Source: Hemicentrotus pulcherrimus (taxonomy: Eukaryota > Echinodermata > Echinoidea > Camarodonta > Strongylocentrotidae). Taken from it: 64,000 bases of DNA. The stretch lies in NCBI GenBank assembly GCA_003118195.1, contig BEXV01000207.1:225207-289206 (forward strand), read 5' to 3'. The position numbers and the translations under genes were made by a program. This document shows, one piece after another, positions 12,295 through 27,200 of this stretch (positions within the stretch are counted from its first letter, which is position 1; each line of letters begins with the position of its first letter). A model generated the notes under the pieces. That model saw nothing but the letters and a program-made list of their open reading frames with translations, was not told the origin of the DNA and ran no database searches.

Positions 12295-15200
12295 GTAAGT
12301 AAATCAATTTATTTCATCTGTTAGAGCCTGAAGGATGTTAACTCACAATCTTACACAGGATTAATGTCATTCTAGCTCCAAAAGATATTATTCATCCCTC
12401 TAATTTTAATGCATTTGATCTCATTCAGCTGTCTGCATATAGCTGGATGTGTACACATCCAAGTGTTGTGCTTGTCATGGGGAAGAATTTTTTTCCCTGT
12501 CACAAAACCACCTAAAGTATTCTCTAATTCTAATTAAATACAGTTGGTACAATAATCTTTTTAACTTGCTTATCAATTAAAACCTATATATTGTTCAGTT
12601 CAAAATATTAACGTACAACATATCAATATCAGCATCAATCTTCCATTATCCTGTTTGGAGGATAAATTTGATCTAAACTATATATTTGTTTGATTTCTAA
12701 AGGTCTTTGCCCTGACTGGGAGGACTGGAGTCCTAAAGATGCTCTTAAGAATGCAACAGAAGCTATGAAACTGGCTGAAGATTGGCTGGATGTACCTCAG
12801 GTATGTAACTTCATGAAGAAACCCTTACGCACAGGCATTCACTAGAGAATATTGATTGTCCATAATATACTGTACCAATAAATCTTACTTTAAAGAAGAA
12901 GCAGTGGAGAAGCAAATTGGCTCGTTCTTCATTCAATGAAAGATGGATGCTAACTCCATCAGATTTAAGAATAGGAGTTAACTGGTCCTGATATAGTTTT
13001 CAGTAGATAATTCCTGGGCCCTGTTTCATAAAATATTTTATCTATAACAAGTGTCACATTTCTATAACAAATTTGCTCACAACCAATCAAATTCAATGAT
13101 TTCAGTATAACTTATTATTGATAAAGATTTTTATGAAACAGAACCCCCTATTATTAAGAGATCTTTACAAGATATTTTGAACCACCATTCGACCATTATT
13201 AAGGAAGATTTACATGAAATCTAAGATTATGTGTGTGTACAGCTACTGTAGGTGAGCCAGACAGGAAGATGATACATACATGAATATCAATCATGCTTAT
13301 GTTTTTGCTGTAAACACCAATTCAGAATTATGTTCATGTTATAACTACCCATTAAACAAACAATGGATTCAATGAAATTCATTTGATTTATTCATGGGGC
13401 TTACAAAGGATGTTTTAGATGAAGGGCATGTAAGTATATTATTTAAGCTACCCTGTGAGATATTATTGTTTGCCTACAAATGGATTTGTTTAGCGTAACA
13501 TAAATTTAACTGAATAATATCCTCTTATCCTTGATATGGGTGTGATCTACTCATAGAGGAAAAAGGTTATCTTTTACACCTAGGCAGGATGCTGGTCGTA
13601 TCACCATGGCAACCTTGAAACATCTGCTTCTTTGATTTCCTTGAGATATCATAGAATGAAAAGATAGAAGTCATTTCCTCTGAACCGTCCATGCCTTGTA
13701 TGGTCACATTATTAGTTTCTTTCTCTTAAATGATTTTACAGTATGTTGACTGCTGTCTTTGGAGAAAATAATTGTTGTTTTAACTTCTTTAACATCCTCA
13801 GTATTGTCATCTCCCCATACCTAAAAGATAAAGACCTTGTTCATTTATTATGTAGACTTGAGATGGTATTCTGAAAGCTTGTTAAATATTTAGTGAGCTA
13901 CTTGCTGTCAATCAAGTCCACAGTCTATAAAGACACTGTTAGGCAAATTATTTCAATCACACCATAGATATTCATATGGCTCACCTTAGACAACATTTCT
14001 TTCATCTAAAGTATGTGATACACTAAGACCACATGCACATTTTGAATGGTTTTGCACAATAGAGTCCTTGTTTTAGTAATAACCATTATATTTAATACTC
14101 ATCTAAAATAATCTTCTCACATAGAATCAGTGTTTTGCTAATCAAAGTAGTAACATTAAATACCGGTACCAGTTAATTCTATGAATGATATATTTGCCAT
14201 CATTCAAGAAACATGCATTCATCAAATATAACAATATAGAGCAGTAGAGAGCTAGAGTAACACAGACAAGCTATTCAAACTAATAGACACGCCTACCATC
14301 AGACCTTCTACGGTGGACCCATGCACCTACCCACTCCATGCAAAAATGAAATATGATTCTCAAGTCCAGGTCATGTCTCTGCCCTTTTTATTGGCCTCCA
14401 TTTTATTGGAAGTATTATCCCCAGGGCACCTCTAGACAGACATGAACCCCTATTGGCAAGGTGTGTGCTAGTCTCATGTATAGAATGGGTGAAGGTGTGT
14501 CGGTACAAGCAGAGAAACCGTTGCCTATGCATATAGGTGGTTATAATATATGCACATGTTGATTTAATCAAATTGAAGTGATACGTGACTACTTTAATAT
14601 GCACAGTTAGGTCTCACATTTGTCAAACATATATATTAATTAATAGAGGTATTTAGAACCTTTAGGCACACTTTTGTAGCTGTGGGTTTGTTTGAAAGGC
14701 TTGAGAAGTATTCCAAAAGAGGGTGGGAGAAAAATGTAACGTGAAGTAGAAAGTGTGGGAAATATTTGACACAATATGTTTATTTTAGTACGAGTGATTA
14801 GATATGGAAGGAACGAAACTAGCTGATAAAATCTATTGAAAGTTGAAGTATGTAGAATGTACTTTGCTCGTGAAGGAATAGGTTGCTGACATAAGAACTT
14901 AGGAGTGGGCGTTAAGGACCACCGGGGACTGAGTTGGCGTTAAATTATGTTATGGTAAACATACCTTACACAATATGAAACTACATATTAAACAAGGCCT
15001 CTTCCAGTTAATGTGTACCTAGTGTATAAAGCAGCTCCTGTTGCTTTGAGAGAGCAATGCAATATTTAATTAGTATGATGTACATGGACTTGGGGTGTGG
15101 GAGACTTAATGTGCTGACTGATTTAAGAGTAGACTATGGTATACCTAGTGATTTGTGAAAATACAATTTTAAAAAGATACCGGTAGTTTATTCATCCTTT

Positions 15201-18200
15201 ATTTGACAAATTTGCCCCCAAAACCACAGACCCACATGCCGTTAGCACTCCCACATGTCATTAACATTCCATGTACATTGTGACAATCAGTTATTTTATT
15301 TGTGTGCAGGTGAAGTCATTAAATCATATTTCTAAATAAATATCAAAATGTGTCCCATATAGTATTCAGAATGAGACATTATACAAATACTATAAACATG
15401 GTGTAGGCCTGCACTTGTTCAGTTTCTGGTTTCATCTAAAAGTTTGAAAGCTGGTGGATTTTACCTCTAAACTTGTATATGGAAGTCTGCCAATAATGTT
15501 TTCATTGATAATTCAAGTTAGATATGAAATTTCACATGTACAAAAGCTGCCTATGAACATAATGTGAACAATGTTTCATTTCTTAGATTGTTGTTGTCTC
15601 TTAATGGGTTGAAACGTTTCAAAGGTTGTCTGATAACACATTCTTATTTCATTGTGTCAAAGGGCAAAGTCAATAATGCTTGAATTATGAGAGTCTATCC
15701 ATATATGGTATTGTTTCTACATGTATATGCAGTTTAGCAGTGATAGTTAAACCATGAATGTATTCCTGCTTCAATTTTATTTCATGAATCAATTTCTATT
15801 ATATTATAACATGTTTTAATAACAGACTTGCCTATAATTTTCTGGTACTATTTATTTCACCCCAGTGCCAGAGTATTGGTCTTTTTAAGTGGGTGTAGCC
15901 AGGCAGCCAATTGAACAAAATGTATCTGAGACTCTTGTATGAAAAAACGATGGAACAGCTAAATAGAGTACCGGTAAACACATGCTTAGGTCAATATTTC
16001 TTGACTTATATCATCAACATTCATGAGTGAGATCATGAAAATGAGCTTGTTTATTCTCAGCACACTTCAGATTTAAACAGGACTCCCAAAAACTCCCATC
16101 AACATTATTATTTTATTCTGAAAAATTGAATAAACATCTATGCAAGGTAAATTGAGGAATAGTATAGATTCTTTTATACATTCAATCATTCAGGAAACTG
16201 ACTATCACTAACACATATCACACCAGGATACCCTTACTTCTATTTCTGTCAAATTGGGGCCTACATAAATCAGTCTGGCCATCATCCTGGCATGTTACTA
16301 TAACAACATGATCATATCAACCTTGCACCATATATCTCGATTAGAGTCTTACTCCATGTCCTAAGTAAGCCTACAGGATAAGCTTCATGTAAATGGGATG
16401 TATGTTAACATACTTATCATAAAATATAATATTACTACACCCATTACAGTACAAGGCCAAGCATCAAGAAAAGGAAATTGTCTTGTTGCCATAACAACAG
16501 AAGTATCAGCAATATATGTCATATTACAGAGAATCCCCTAGACATCTAATAACATGTTATTTTTATAAAGAAAATGCTCTCATCTTTTGAGGAGCATGCC
16601 TCTCAGTCCTTGTTTGATTATAACTCTATCTTTTTGACCTCTGATGTGCCCTATGCAGTGTAGACTGCTACGAGGCATAGCTGAAATGCCTTTCCTTAAT
16701 GGGAGCATGCACACCCAACACAATACATGAACCATATGAAGCTCCAGCCTGTACATGTAGCCCAGGGTGATTACATTCAGACTGGCACATGTATATGTGT
16801 CACATATGGACGTATGCCTTGTTTGTATTGGCTGAGGGAAAATTAGAAATTTAGATTTAAAGAGGGTTCTTGATTCCATGCCCCTCCCCCTCGTTTTTTC
16901 ACCATTGATGCTGTCACTCTTTCCCCAATGTAACCCATGCTGTGATATAGTGCATTCATGGGATATGGGGTATTTAAACCCACCAGGGACTGCAGAATCA
17001 TCACTTAATATCTATTTTTATAATGTATTATGTGCAATAACCGGTTCCCTGCACAGATCCGTGTAATGGAAATAAAAATCCTGAAACTAGCTTGAAAATA
17101 ACTTGATATAAATAGGCCTTGATATAAACATCCTCTTATTCTACATCATACAAAAACATGTACACTTTCAGTTATACTCTCAAAAGTAACAACCAATGAC
17201 ATTTTGCAAAGGTTGAGAAATATATAGAGCTAAATGTCCATTACCAAAGTCCAATATGTATACCTTGTTAACTGTACTATTCAAGTGTGTGAATGACATA
17301 TATATATGTAATTACATGGAAACAGAGAACACAACTGATTTGTTGAAATATCAATTATCTCTAGTATTTTACTGATGATACAATTCTAATGAAGGATATT
17401 TCTTTTGTTTTCTTCTTCTTCTCCTTGCAGGTGTTGAGGCCCGAGGATATGGTGAACCCTGCTGTAGATGACCTGAGTATGATGACCTATCTGTCTGCCT
17501 TCCCCAAGGCTAAGCTCAAGCCAGGTGCACCTCTACGACCCAAGAGTAATGCCAAGAAGGTACAAAATGTATGTAAGAAACCCTTCATTGTTCGCATGAA
17601 GGTGTGACGTTTTGAGATACAGCATGGTGAGGACCAGCTGACACGGCACATAGGAATGAAGACTGAGTCAAAAAGGTTGAACTAACATGGAATATAGTGA
17701 ACATCTTTGCTAGAGTTAGGAGGCTTAATGTCAATTATTTCTAAACTATTCACAAATTTGGTATTTTGCTCAGACCTCAGGGAACTGAGAGGAGTGGTAT
17801 ACTATTTAGGAATTATTGTTTTAAAAGGGGTAAAGGGGGTTTTTAATAGTACTAAAAGCTCAATCAATACAAGCTCTAATTTGCTCTTGAAGAACAAAGA
17901 GATCAAAATATTTTTTTTCTTTTTATGTTTTCGTCTATTTTGCAGTTTGAAAGGCAAGTGAAGAATGCACAAAAAGCATCTTTACGTAACTTAAATTATC
18001 CTTATCTTCTGAACTTTCTAACTTCAAGCTTTACATTTATTTCATAGGAAACTGTATTAAGAGCATCTTTTTGACTCAGAATAAGCACAAGGATTGAAGC
18101 CCATTATGTAGCACTCATCTAAGAATCCATAAATCATACTAGGAACCCTTTCCCATAGTAAGAATGATTGCTGGCTATCATTAACATAACTAATGCCATT

Positions 18201-21200
18201 ACGCTGCTGGTTACAAATTTGGTTTTGAAACATTGATGTTTCTGAACAAGGAAGAAGAAGGAAATGTGTGGTGTTTAATACTTGAGGAAGGGAAAATTAA
18301 GTCTACATACCGGTACATTGATAGAGATGAGCTGAAACGGTAAGTGCTGTGTGTAGGTGACTGACAGGCAGATTGACTGACAGACCAACACACCCAGACA
18401 AAATGACAGACAAGCAGACAGACAGAGACAGACAGACTTACAGACCAACACACACAGACATATTGACAGAAAAGCAGACAGACGAGATGGACAGACAGAG
18501 ACAGACAGACTTCCAGACCAACACACACAGAAATATTGACAGACAGACACATAAACAGAAAGGCAGGCAGCCAGCCAGTCCAGAAAAGAATAAAAAGTGT
18601 TTTATGAAGATTTTTGTATAAATTGGTGACATTGGATAAAGAGGAAGCAAAACCAATAAGTATATCTCATTTCATCAAAACAATGAAGGAAAAAAAATGA
18701 AATATATAAAATCTAGCTGCCATAAAGTCAGATGACATTCTAGTTAAAAAACAGTGTAAAAATAATGAAAAATTGTATGTGACAGAAACAGGAACAATGT
18801 TTAAATTAAAATATGTGGAAGCATTAGGGTATCCTAAATGGGATCACCCTTTTGACAGATTCTGTCTGAAGAGAGTGAATCACGACTTTCCACAGACGAT
18901 ACTTTGTTATGTTATTGCTGTACTTGTGTGTTACACGTATGTCTGTAATTATGTATCTGCACTGCACCAGTGTTTATCGTTCAAGTAGTCTTTGTGTGAT
19001 TATGTATATTTGCTTGTGTGTGGATATCGGCATGATTAAGAAAACTCTTCAATAAAGGCATACTTTATTCAATTGTATACTATATAAATTTATTTCTATA
19101 AAATGTTTTACAAGAGTAAGGTTTTAATAATGAAAGCACATATTTGGATTGTATTGGGTTGATGTTTATAACAGAGTGAGTAGCATGACATTGTATAGCT
19201 CAATTATGCATTGTGATGTGAATTTAGTTATACTATGTTGTCTTTTATTGTTAGGAAAATAATATTTTTTCATATGAAAGTATCTCTGTTCAAGTGGAAC
19301 AAACATGTGTAGACTTAAATTTTAGAAAAGATGATTGGGATACATGCAGAAAATAGGACATTGTTCTCAAGTCGAAATTTTTTTTTTCTTCAATTGCCAT
19401 ATGCGACACATCTGGAGCATTGTTGATTCGTCTAGCTTTAGGTGTGAGGTAAAACCCTGTTGTTTTTTTTAAAGATGGCTGCTACATTGTACCTTGAAAA
19501 GTCACAGGCAATGATGTATTTTCTTTTCTGTAGCTGTCTAAAATAAGAAACTGAATATATTTCATTTACAGTGTTTATTGACATTGTTTGTTGTGCATCC
19601 AGGTTTTTTTGTCAGACTTATAGTGCTTAGAATTTATGCTTAGATCAACTATGAACTTTATGTGCAATCTGAATATAGATGAGAATGATATTAGTGTTGT
19701 GCTACAAAGGTTCGTACGAACGGTATTTTCGTACAAATCTCCCTGTTTTTCCATTGTCTGAAAATCGTTTGTACGGCGTTCATAGCAGTTCTTAATGGCA
19801 TTTGTGAGAGAGGCTTATGATGAAAGGTACTTCAAGGTATAAACAACTCTTGTCTGTAGGATTTAAATTTTGTTGTTTTCATTTCTTACTAATAACAATG
19901 GAAGACAATGAAATGCATTGGTAAAAGTCAGTGGCGGATCCAGGGGGGGGGGGGGGGGGGNNNNNNNNNNNNNNNNNNNNNNNNNNNNNNNNNNNNNNNN
20001 NNNNNNNNNNNNNNNNNNNNNNNNNNNNNNNNNNNNNNNNNNNNNNNNNNNNNNNCCCCCCCCCCCCCCCCCCTTATTGAAAATCCTGAAAGTCTATTAT
20101 GACCAAACAGGATTGTCATTGTGATGTAGCCCTGTCTGGAGCTGTACATGTAAAGCTATAAAACACTTTTCCACATATATCCAATTTGGTTCTGACTATA
20201 TTTTTTTTCTTGCTTTTTTTTTTTTTTCTTTTTTGGGGGCTCTTTTTCTTTTCTTGTTTGATCTAGGTGCGTGCCTACGGCCCTGGTCTTGAGGACGGTA
20301 ATGTCATTTCCAAGCCTACTGAATTCACCGTAGAAACCTTCGGTGCAGGCAGTGGGAACGTGGAAGTGCTCATTAAGGATCCAAAGGGCAACAAATTGGA
20401 AAATACTATGAAAGCTAACAAGGATAAGAAACAAACCTACACTGTAGAATACACTGCCAAAGTTCACGGAAAACACACAGTGAGTACTAAAGCGTTAACT
20501 GATGGGTCTTGATTTACACTTCCTTCTGTAACAACCTTAGACATGAACGAAACAAAACAAAATTTCTTCTTTTTGAACTGGAAGAGAGGGAAATGTTCAG
20601 GGATTGTGTGCTGGATAGGAAAGAGATATTAGAATGTATTTGCTTGATAAAATCAACCGGCATGTTTCAGAGACAAGGGAAATATTAAGACATGTCAAAG
20701 GCTATTTCATCAAATAGTTAAGAGGTATCCTGAAGATGTCACTGTTATTCATATAATGTTGTGACATATTGTAATTATAGGAATTATTGTTATTGTGCTT
20801 AATTGTATCATATTTCATTATTGTTGTGATACACCGTATCATAATTCTGGCTGTACAGAAATTGTTATAAATGACAATTTGGATCTTCAAAGTCAAGTAA
20901 CAGATTAGTGTACATGCAGTGAATTAATGGTTTTAATGTACAAGAGGAAATAAAATAGCTGTAATATAATGCAAGATGAGATTCTTAAATATAATTCATT
21001 ACTTGAAAGCTCACAATCTCAAACACAAGCTCAGTTTTTAAGATTATTTTTATTGCCCCTTTGCTTTGCTTAGATCACGATCACGTTCAAGGGAGTAGAG
21101 ATCCCTAAGAGTCCTTACACCGTCAACATTGGTAACATCACATCTGATGCTAGTAAGTGCTCTGCCAAGGGTCCGGGTCTAGAAGCTAGTGGTGTCATCC

Positions 21201-24200
21201 TCAACCAGAAGACATACTTTGAGATCTTCACTGCTGGTAAATACTTACTTCCTTACTATATGGTACATAAGTTGATGAAATGTAGACTCGGTATTCATTT
21301 TAGGCTCTTTTTTGTATATGGGTAATGTAATCAGATTTGGAATAAGTTATTGCTTAACACATATAAAAATGAAACAGAAACAGTTTCTCTAGAATCCATG
21401 TTGAGTTAACTCGGGCTTAGTATTCACAAATTTAACAAATTTAGAGCCCAAAATAATTAGTATGTAATTTTATAGAAATGATAATATTTCTCACATATTT
21501 CTTTTCTAATGGTTTGACCAAAAGCTTCACAAAGTCTTTACAGTACACTGTTTCTACTCCAGTTGGGGAGCTCCAGCCATTTGATACAACAAAGTTAACT
21601 ACAATGCTAAAGCTCTATAAGAATAAATGTTTATCAAATGGCATGAAATTCAGAACAATGACTGGTCTAGTCCGTAGATGTGTTTATATTATATTTGATC
21701 TGTTGTAAGTGGATAATTCTTGACCATAATTTTGTAGGTGCTGGAGCTGGAACACCAACAGTGATGATACTTGGTCCTGATGGTAAGGAGGTGAAACCAA
21801 CTATAACAGACAAAGGCAAGGGTGTCTACTACGTGGAGTACACACCAACTATGGTTGGAAATTACAAGATTGAAGTCAAGTTTGCTGGTGCTCAGATCCC
21901 TGGTAGTGTCTTCAATGTCAAGATCACTCATGGTGAGTTCCTTCTTTCAGTCCTTTACACAAGTGAGAAAAAAAGAAGCTTAGAAGCCAATGAAATAGTT
22001 AATCAGTGTTCAGCATTGGAACAAATACAGAAAAGAAATGAAAAGAAAGAGAATCCAGCCTTACATATTAAGGATCCAGTTTGCAAACAATATTCCCTTG
22101 AAATCTTTTTATGAAAGATTTTCATCAGGTATGTACTAGACTTGCCTCAATATAAATGAAGTCAGCTGTTATTGTTTTATGATCATTGTCACTGTAATTA
22201 GCAAAATTGAATTTGGCTTGTTAAGATACATTAATGATTTACTGACTTATGATGTTCCGAAAGAGATATTGAATTCAAATTTGAATTTCATGTTGTTGTA
22301 ATCATTCTTTTCTTCAAAAATAATAAACAAAATCATGGTTCTTTTCACCATTTTCTACTTTACTTATGTGAATGCATGTTTGGCCTTAAAATTTGGTGTG
22401 AGTGAACATAAACTTTTAATTTGTTGTATTTTCACCTGTTATGACTTGCAGCCCTGAATACAAGTAAAGCATTTGCATATGGACGTGGTCTCCAACCCAA
22501 GGGCCAGCGTGTGAAGGAGGAATGTGTCTTCTTTGTGGACACCAAAGAGGCGGGAGAGGCTGAACTGAAAGTGCAGATCATTGGCCCTGGTGAGCTAGGC
22601 ATTCTGGGAAACCAAAATGGTCGCCAGTGAGGATGGCTTTGTGGTGGATGGTGTATGAGATCCTGTATAGCAGTCAGTCAGTCAGAATAGATAGTTAGCT
22701 GTGTAGGAGTAGGACTGGGAAACTTTAGTAGTGTTTTGTTTGAAGTCAAATTAAGAGCATTTGGAAAAATATTACATATAGTTATAATAAAGAGCAACAA
22801 ATTTTGTTTTGCCAGTTCTGAAAAGCTATGTTTAGTACAAGTAGAATATACAAAGCTCAGGAATTTTATTCTAACCGGTATTCATTTTATAGAAATTATT
22901 ATACTCATAATACATTTGCTCTTAGTAGAAATCATGTTGTAGCTTTCAATTGGGACAAAAGTTCTTCTAGAATCCAAACCAGAATTGGGCTTTGGTTTCA
23001 CTTAAGCATTACAACTGAATTGGTGAGGGTTGTGGTAGATATTAAAAGTGATAGTTCTGATACAATGTATGTGAGACTACAAGTAGGACTTGACTTTAGG
23101 GTGATAAAAAGTAAAAATTTAGGGATGTTGAGGATGATGATATTGATGATGATGATGATGATGATGCTGGTGATGATGATGATGGTGATTGTGATATGAT
23201 ATGACCAAGGTGTTCTTCTTTCTCTCTGAGTGACAGTCTTGAGATTTGAATGTTGATGTAATATTTCCTATTTCTTCTGTTATATAATCTTTCATTCTTT
23301 ATTGTAAATGTTTTATTTTATGTTTTACAAATGAAGAACTATTTTTTAATAAAATTCATTAGTAAATTTAGTTTGATCATAAACATTTAGTTAACTTACT
23401 GGGTATGCAAATATGTAATGTATCCTGCTCCAAATTTTTATAAAAAGAAAAAATATGTATATTTTGAGAAATTATTTATAATACAAAATTTATTTGCCAA
23501 TGATGTGTTTAACTTTATGTGCATGTGTGGATTTTTGTTTTTTATCCTGTTTGTTCTATATATCTTTTTTCTTTAAGTATGAATGGTGTGATTGTATCTC
23601 ACTGAGAGATCTAGCATGGTTTGAAGTGAAACTAATAATAGTTTGGTTAATATAAGGAAATTTATTTTTAATTGACTTAATTATAAGGTGCCTGTTTACT
23701 ATACACATATTTGACAAACTCTATGTGGGATTATAATCACCACAAGACTCATCTTTTTAGATAATTGAAAGTAATTTGTTATAATGGGATTGAAGGTGCC
23801 TGTATTCCTTACACTTACTCAATTTACAATTGATCTTCTTTTGTATTATCATTATATATATTCTAATCTCTTCATATGTAATTCCAATAGGTAAGGTTGA
23901 TGGAAATAATATTTGAATTTAGATAACACCTATTTTGTATTGAATGTGTACATGTACTCTAACCAAATCCTTCTTTTAGCAAGAACTATAATTTAATTTT
24001 TGCTAAAGTACACATCAGAAATGAATACATTACAAAATAGTCGGAGGATTTTTTGAAAATATGTCTATGGAATGTGAGCAATTTGGTAGGCCCACATGCA
24101 TATGTCCATTATTGCTTGTTATAAATCTAACCATTTTGTTGAATCTCTTATTTCTGTTGGAGATTTGAAACCCATCTATACATTTTTGGTAGTTTGTATA

Positions 24201-27200
24201 ACGTCGCCACTCCATAACACATTCATCTCATAATCATTCATTCATACTGGTCCAGCACACCAAATGCAGATGAGAAGATGAATCACGTTTTTCATATCAT
24301 ATACCAACAATTAGATTATAGATTTTTCAGTATTTTCCTTTTTTGTTTTGTTTTGCTGAACAGCTGTACATGTACACATTCATTCAAAATTGAAGTAGAA
24401 TTCATTTGGTAAGTCAATTACTGTGTTAAGGGTATAGGCCGACAGTTGTACGTTTCCACTTTAGAATACAAATGATTGTTCATAACATGTCCATGTATAT
24501 GTAGGACTGTAAAGAAGGGTATTAGTTTGTCATCACTGACTGCATGTAGTCTTCATTCCAGCCTAACTGAGCCATCCTGTACCTACTGACGTCCATTTTG
24601 TTGTTAGTCCTGAATGTCGTTGAGACCAGTACCTGGTGATCCGCTCTCTCAGTCTTGCTTCTATATACTCATTGGCAGAGAGAGAACCTAACACCTCTCT
24701 CTCTTATATAATGTAATGTATGACATGATACTAACACCATGGCATTTCTTTCTACCCATAAACACTCCCAAAACAGCTATGTTTGTGTTAAATGATGCAT
24801 GATTTTTCAGCTGTGTCTTATGGATCCTCAGATTAATCTCCCTGATACAAACATACACACATGCATCAATAACCCAGAAAACATACGCTTTTCATTTGGA
24901 GATCTAGCAGATGCTTGTCATATAAAAAAAAAAAACTTTTCACACAATTCGATTCAGAAAATGGAGTGTTACTTTTAGTGAGAAGGCAATGCCAAGAACT
25001 TGTATCAAATACTTGCTTTCAATGTTTGATATTCTTTTTCACTCTTCATGTTGCACGCTTGATGCGACATGCAGGTGTAAAAGGAATTATCAACCTTCAA
25101 AACAAGTCCACAGGACAATTTAAAAATGGTTTCCAACTTTCCATCCCTTATGATGGCTTTTATATAATAGTGCATTTTAGAATCTTAACGACTAACGACA
25201 CAACCCTGTCTTAGAGCATTCCTTTATGTTCTCTTAAGACATATATGCATTAATTCATATCAATTTGTTTTATTGCAATCATTGCTCTAATCAGTTATTG
25301 AAGTTCAGAATCATAAGTAACTCAAATTTCTTGTTCATAATGATATTAAATAGTGTACCAATTTTTTTGTAAATGACAGAGCTTCAAAAGGAGGGAAAAA
25401 CTTATCAAAATTTGATGAAGCATAGGACTGCCTTGTTTAGATATAACATGGTAGTGTATTTGTGCCTCCAATGATAATGAATGTATATGTACTAACCCAT
25501 TTCTTGCCGTCTTTTTATATCTCTAACGTCATCTTATGTATCTATCCTCTTACTCATCTATCTTGTTTCTAACTCAAATGGTTTCACATCACTTGCATGT
25601 ATACCATGCCTTTATTCTCACGCTGGAAATCACTTGTATATCTAGGTGGTATCGATGAACCTGTCAAGGTCACCTACAACAACGATGGTCTATACACCTG
25701 CAAGTACTCCCCTTACAAGCCGGGACGTTACATTGTCAACATCAAGTATGGTGGACAGCCTATCCCTAAGGCTCCATTCACGGTCAACATTGGACCTGAG
25801 CCTACTGGACCTATCACCTTTGTGCGTGCCTTTGGACCAGGTCTTGAGAAAGGTGTGGTTGGCAAGCCATGTGACTTCACCGTGGAAACCAACGGTGCTG
25901 TTGGTGCTCTAGGTAAGTCTGCAGAATTAGCTCTACTGAGAGCGAAGCTTTTCATCTTTGAACTTTTTGCTGTAATGATTTAACAGATAATTCTAGTCAT
26001 AAGTGTATTGCCAAGATTTGTATTCAACAGCCATTTCAATAGAAGGTTAATTTTATTGAGTAAACCACATTCTCAAAGTCCAAGATGTGAATTACGATAC
26101 AATGTGATGTACCTGATAAAAGGAACATCAATTACCATACTCAAATTGTTCAAACAGTGCTCTTCAATAATGTTGTAAGATGAGCTTTAAGTAATTGTCA
26201 CAATAGTGTCATAAAGATATCCCACTGCTGCCACCACTCTGGTGAGAGAATGATATTAGACAAAGTAATATCCTTTTTCTTCATGGAGTCTCAATAGAAA
26301 AAGTATAAATGGATCTTTATGTCTTTAATCAACTTGAGGAGTAGGATATTATTGTATTGCGACTGCATTAAAGATAAATTTGGTATTAGCTTTATTTTTT
26401 TCCTGCTCGCCGAAGAGAATTCAACTTTAATTTATTGTATCCTCAAGACGGATTGTCAACCAGTTCGTAGCCCCTCCTACCACATATCTTCTCCTACCGG
26501 CGCTTTAAAACTATAAGCTCAAAAAAGATTACCAACAGTCCTTCTCAGGACTACACACACTCAAGAAAAAAAGATTACCAACAGTCCTTTTCAGGACTCC
26601 CCAATCCTCCCCTCTCACATGGTGTAACAGTAAGCCTACTGTATACATTTCATTTATTATCAGATAAAATGCAATGTATCAAGTATTATGTAGAATGAAG
26701 TCATGAGACCATTAAGAGCAATAACCCTTTGATTGTTTTTCTGTGATACAGGCTTTGCTATTGAGGGTCCATCACAAGCAGAGATCAAATGTAAGGATAA
26801 CGGCGATGGATCATGTGAAGTCTCCTACTTCCCAACCGTTGAAGGAGAGTATGCTATCCATGTCACCTATGAGGAGGAAGATATCCCCAACAGTCCTTTC
26901 ATTGCCAAGGTCACACCCAATCCTGGTGGATTTGATGCAACAAAGGTATGTGATGTATTTCATCTCTTATTAATGTCAAACGGGTTTCAAACAGAAGTTT
27001 AGAATAAAGACTGAACTTTATTATTTTTTATTTTGATTTACAGAACAGTACTATTTCAATATAATATTTGGTATGTTAAAATAAGGAAAATGTATGGAAT
27101 TTATCTATCCTAATGTTAAATATCAGTTCAGACCAGGTAATGATTTTTTCCCCTTCAAACGTTCTGTTGTATGTGTCTATGATTTGTATGCTTTAATCTG

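Larger units (their letters stand above)
17560..20266 (+). other. FLN: Intron v3-v4 with a sequence gap
   Basis: 2.7 kb. Contains a GACA-type minisatellite (18361-18575), a gap flanked by G and C runs (19961-20055), and a long T-rich tract before the v4 acceptor. No exon recognised. Confidence 0.85.
20480..22451 (+). other. FLN: Introns v4-v5, v5-v6 and v6-v7 (with v5 and v6 between)
   Basis: Introns of 594, 501 and 519 bases (20480-21073, 21237-21737, 21933-22451) around exons v5 and v6. All GT-AG. Nothing else recognised in them. Confidence 0.85.

Noticed and set aside
17560..17607. Alternative C-terminus by reading through the v3 donor
   Set aside because: The extension has no family similarity, and the downstream exon continues CH2 to repeat 1 perfectly.
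18211..18656. Cys/Val/Ser-rich minus-strand and Thr/Asp/Gln-rich plus-strand open frames
   Set aside because: Translations of the GACA/CAGA minisatellite.
18773..18988. 71-residue plus-strand open frame in intron v3-v4
   Set aside because: No recognisable domain, no splice sites in register, AT-rich like the intron around it.
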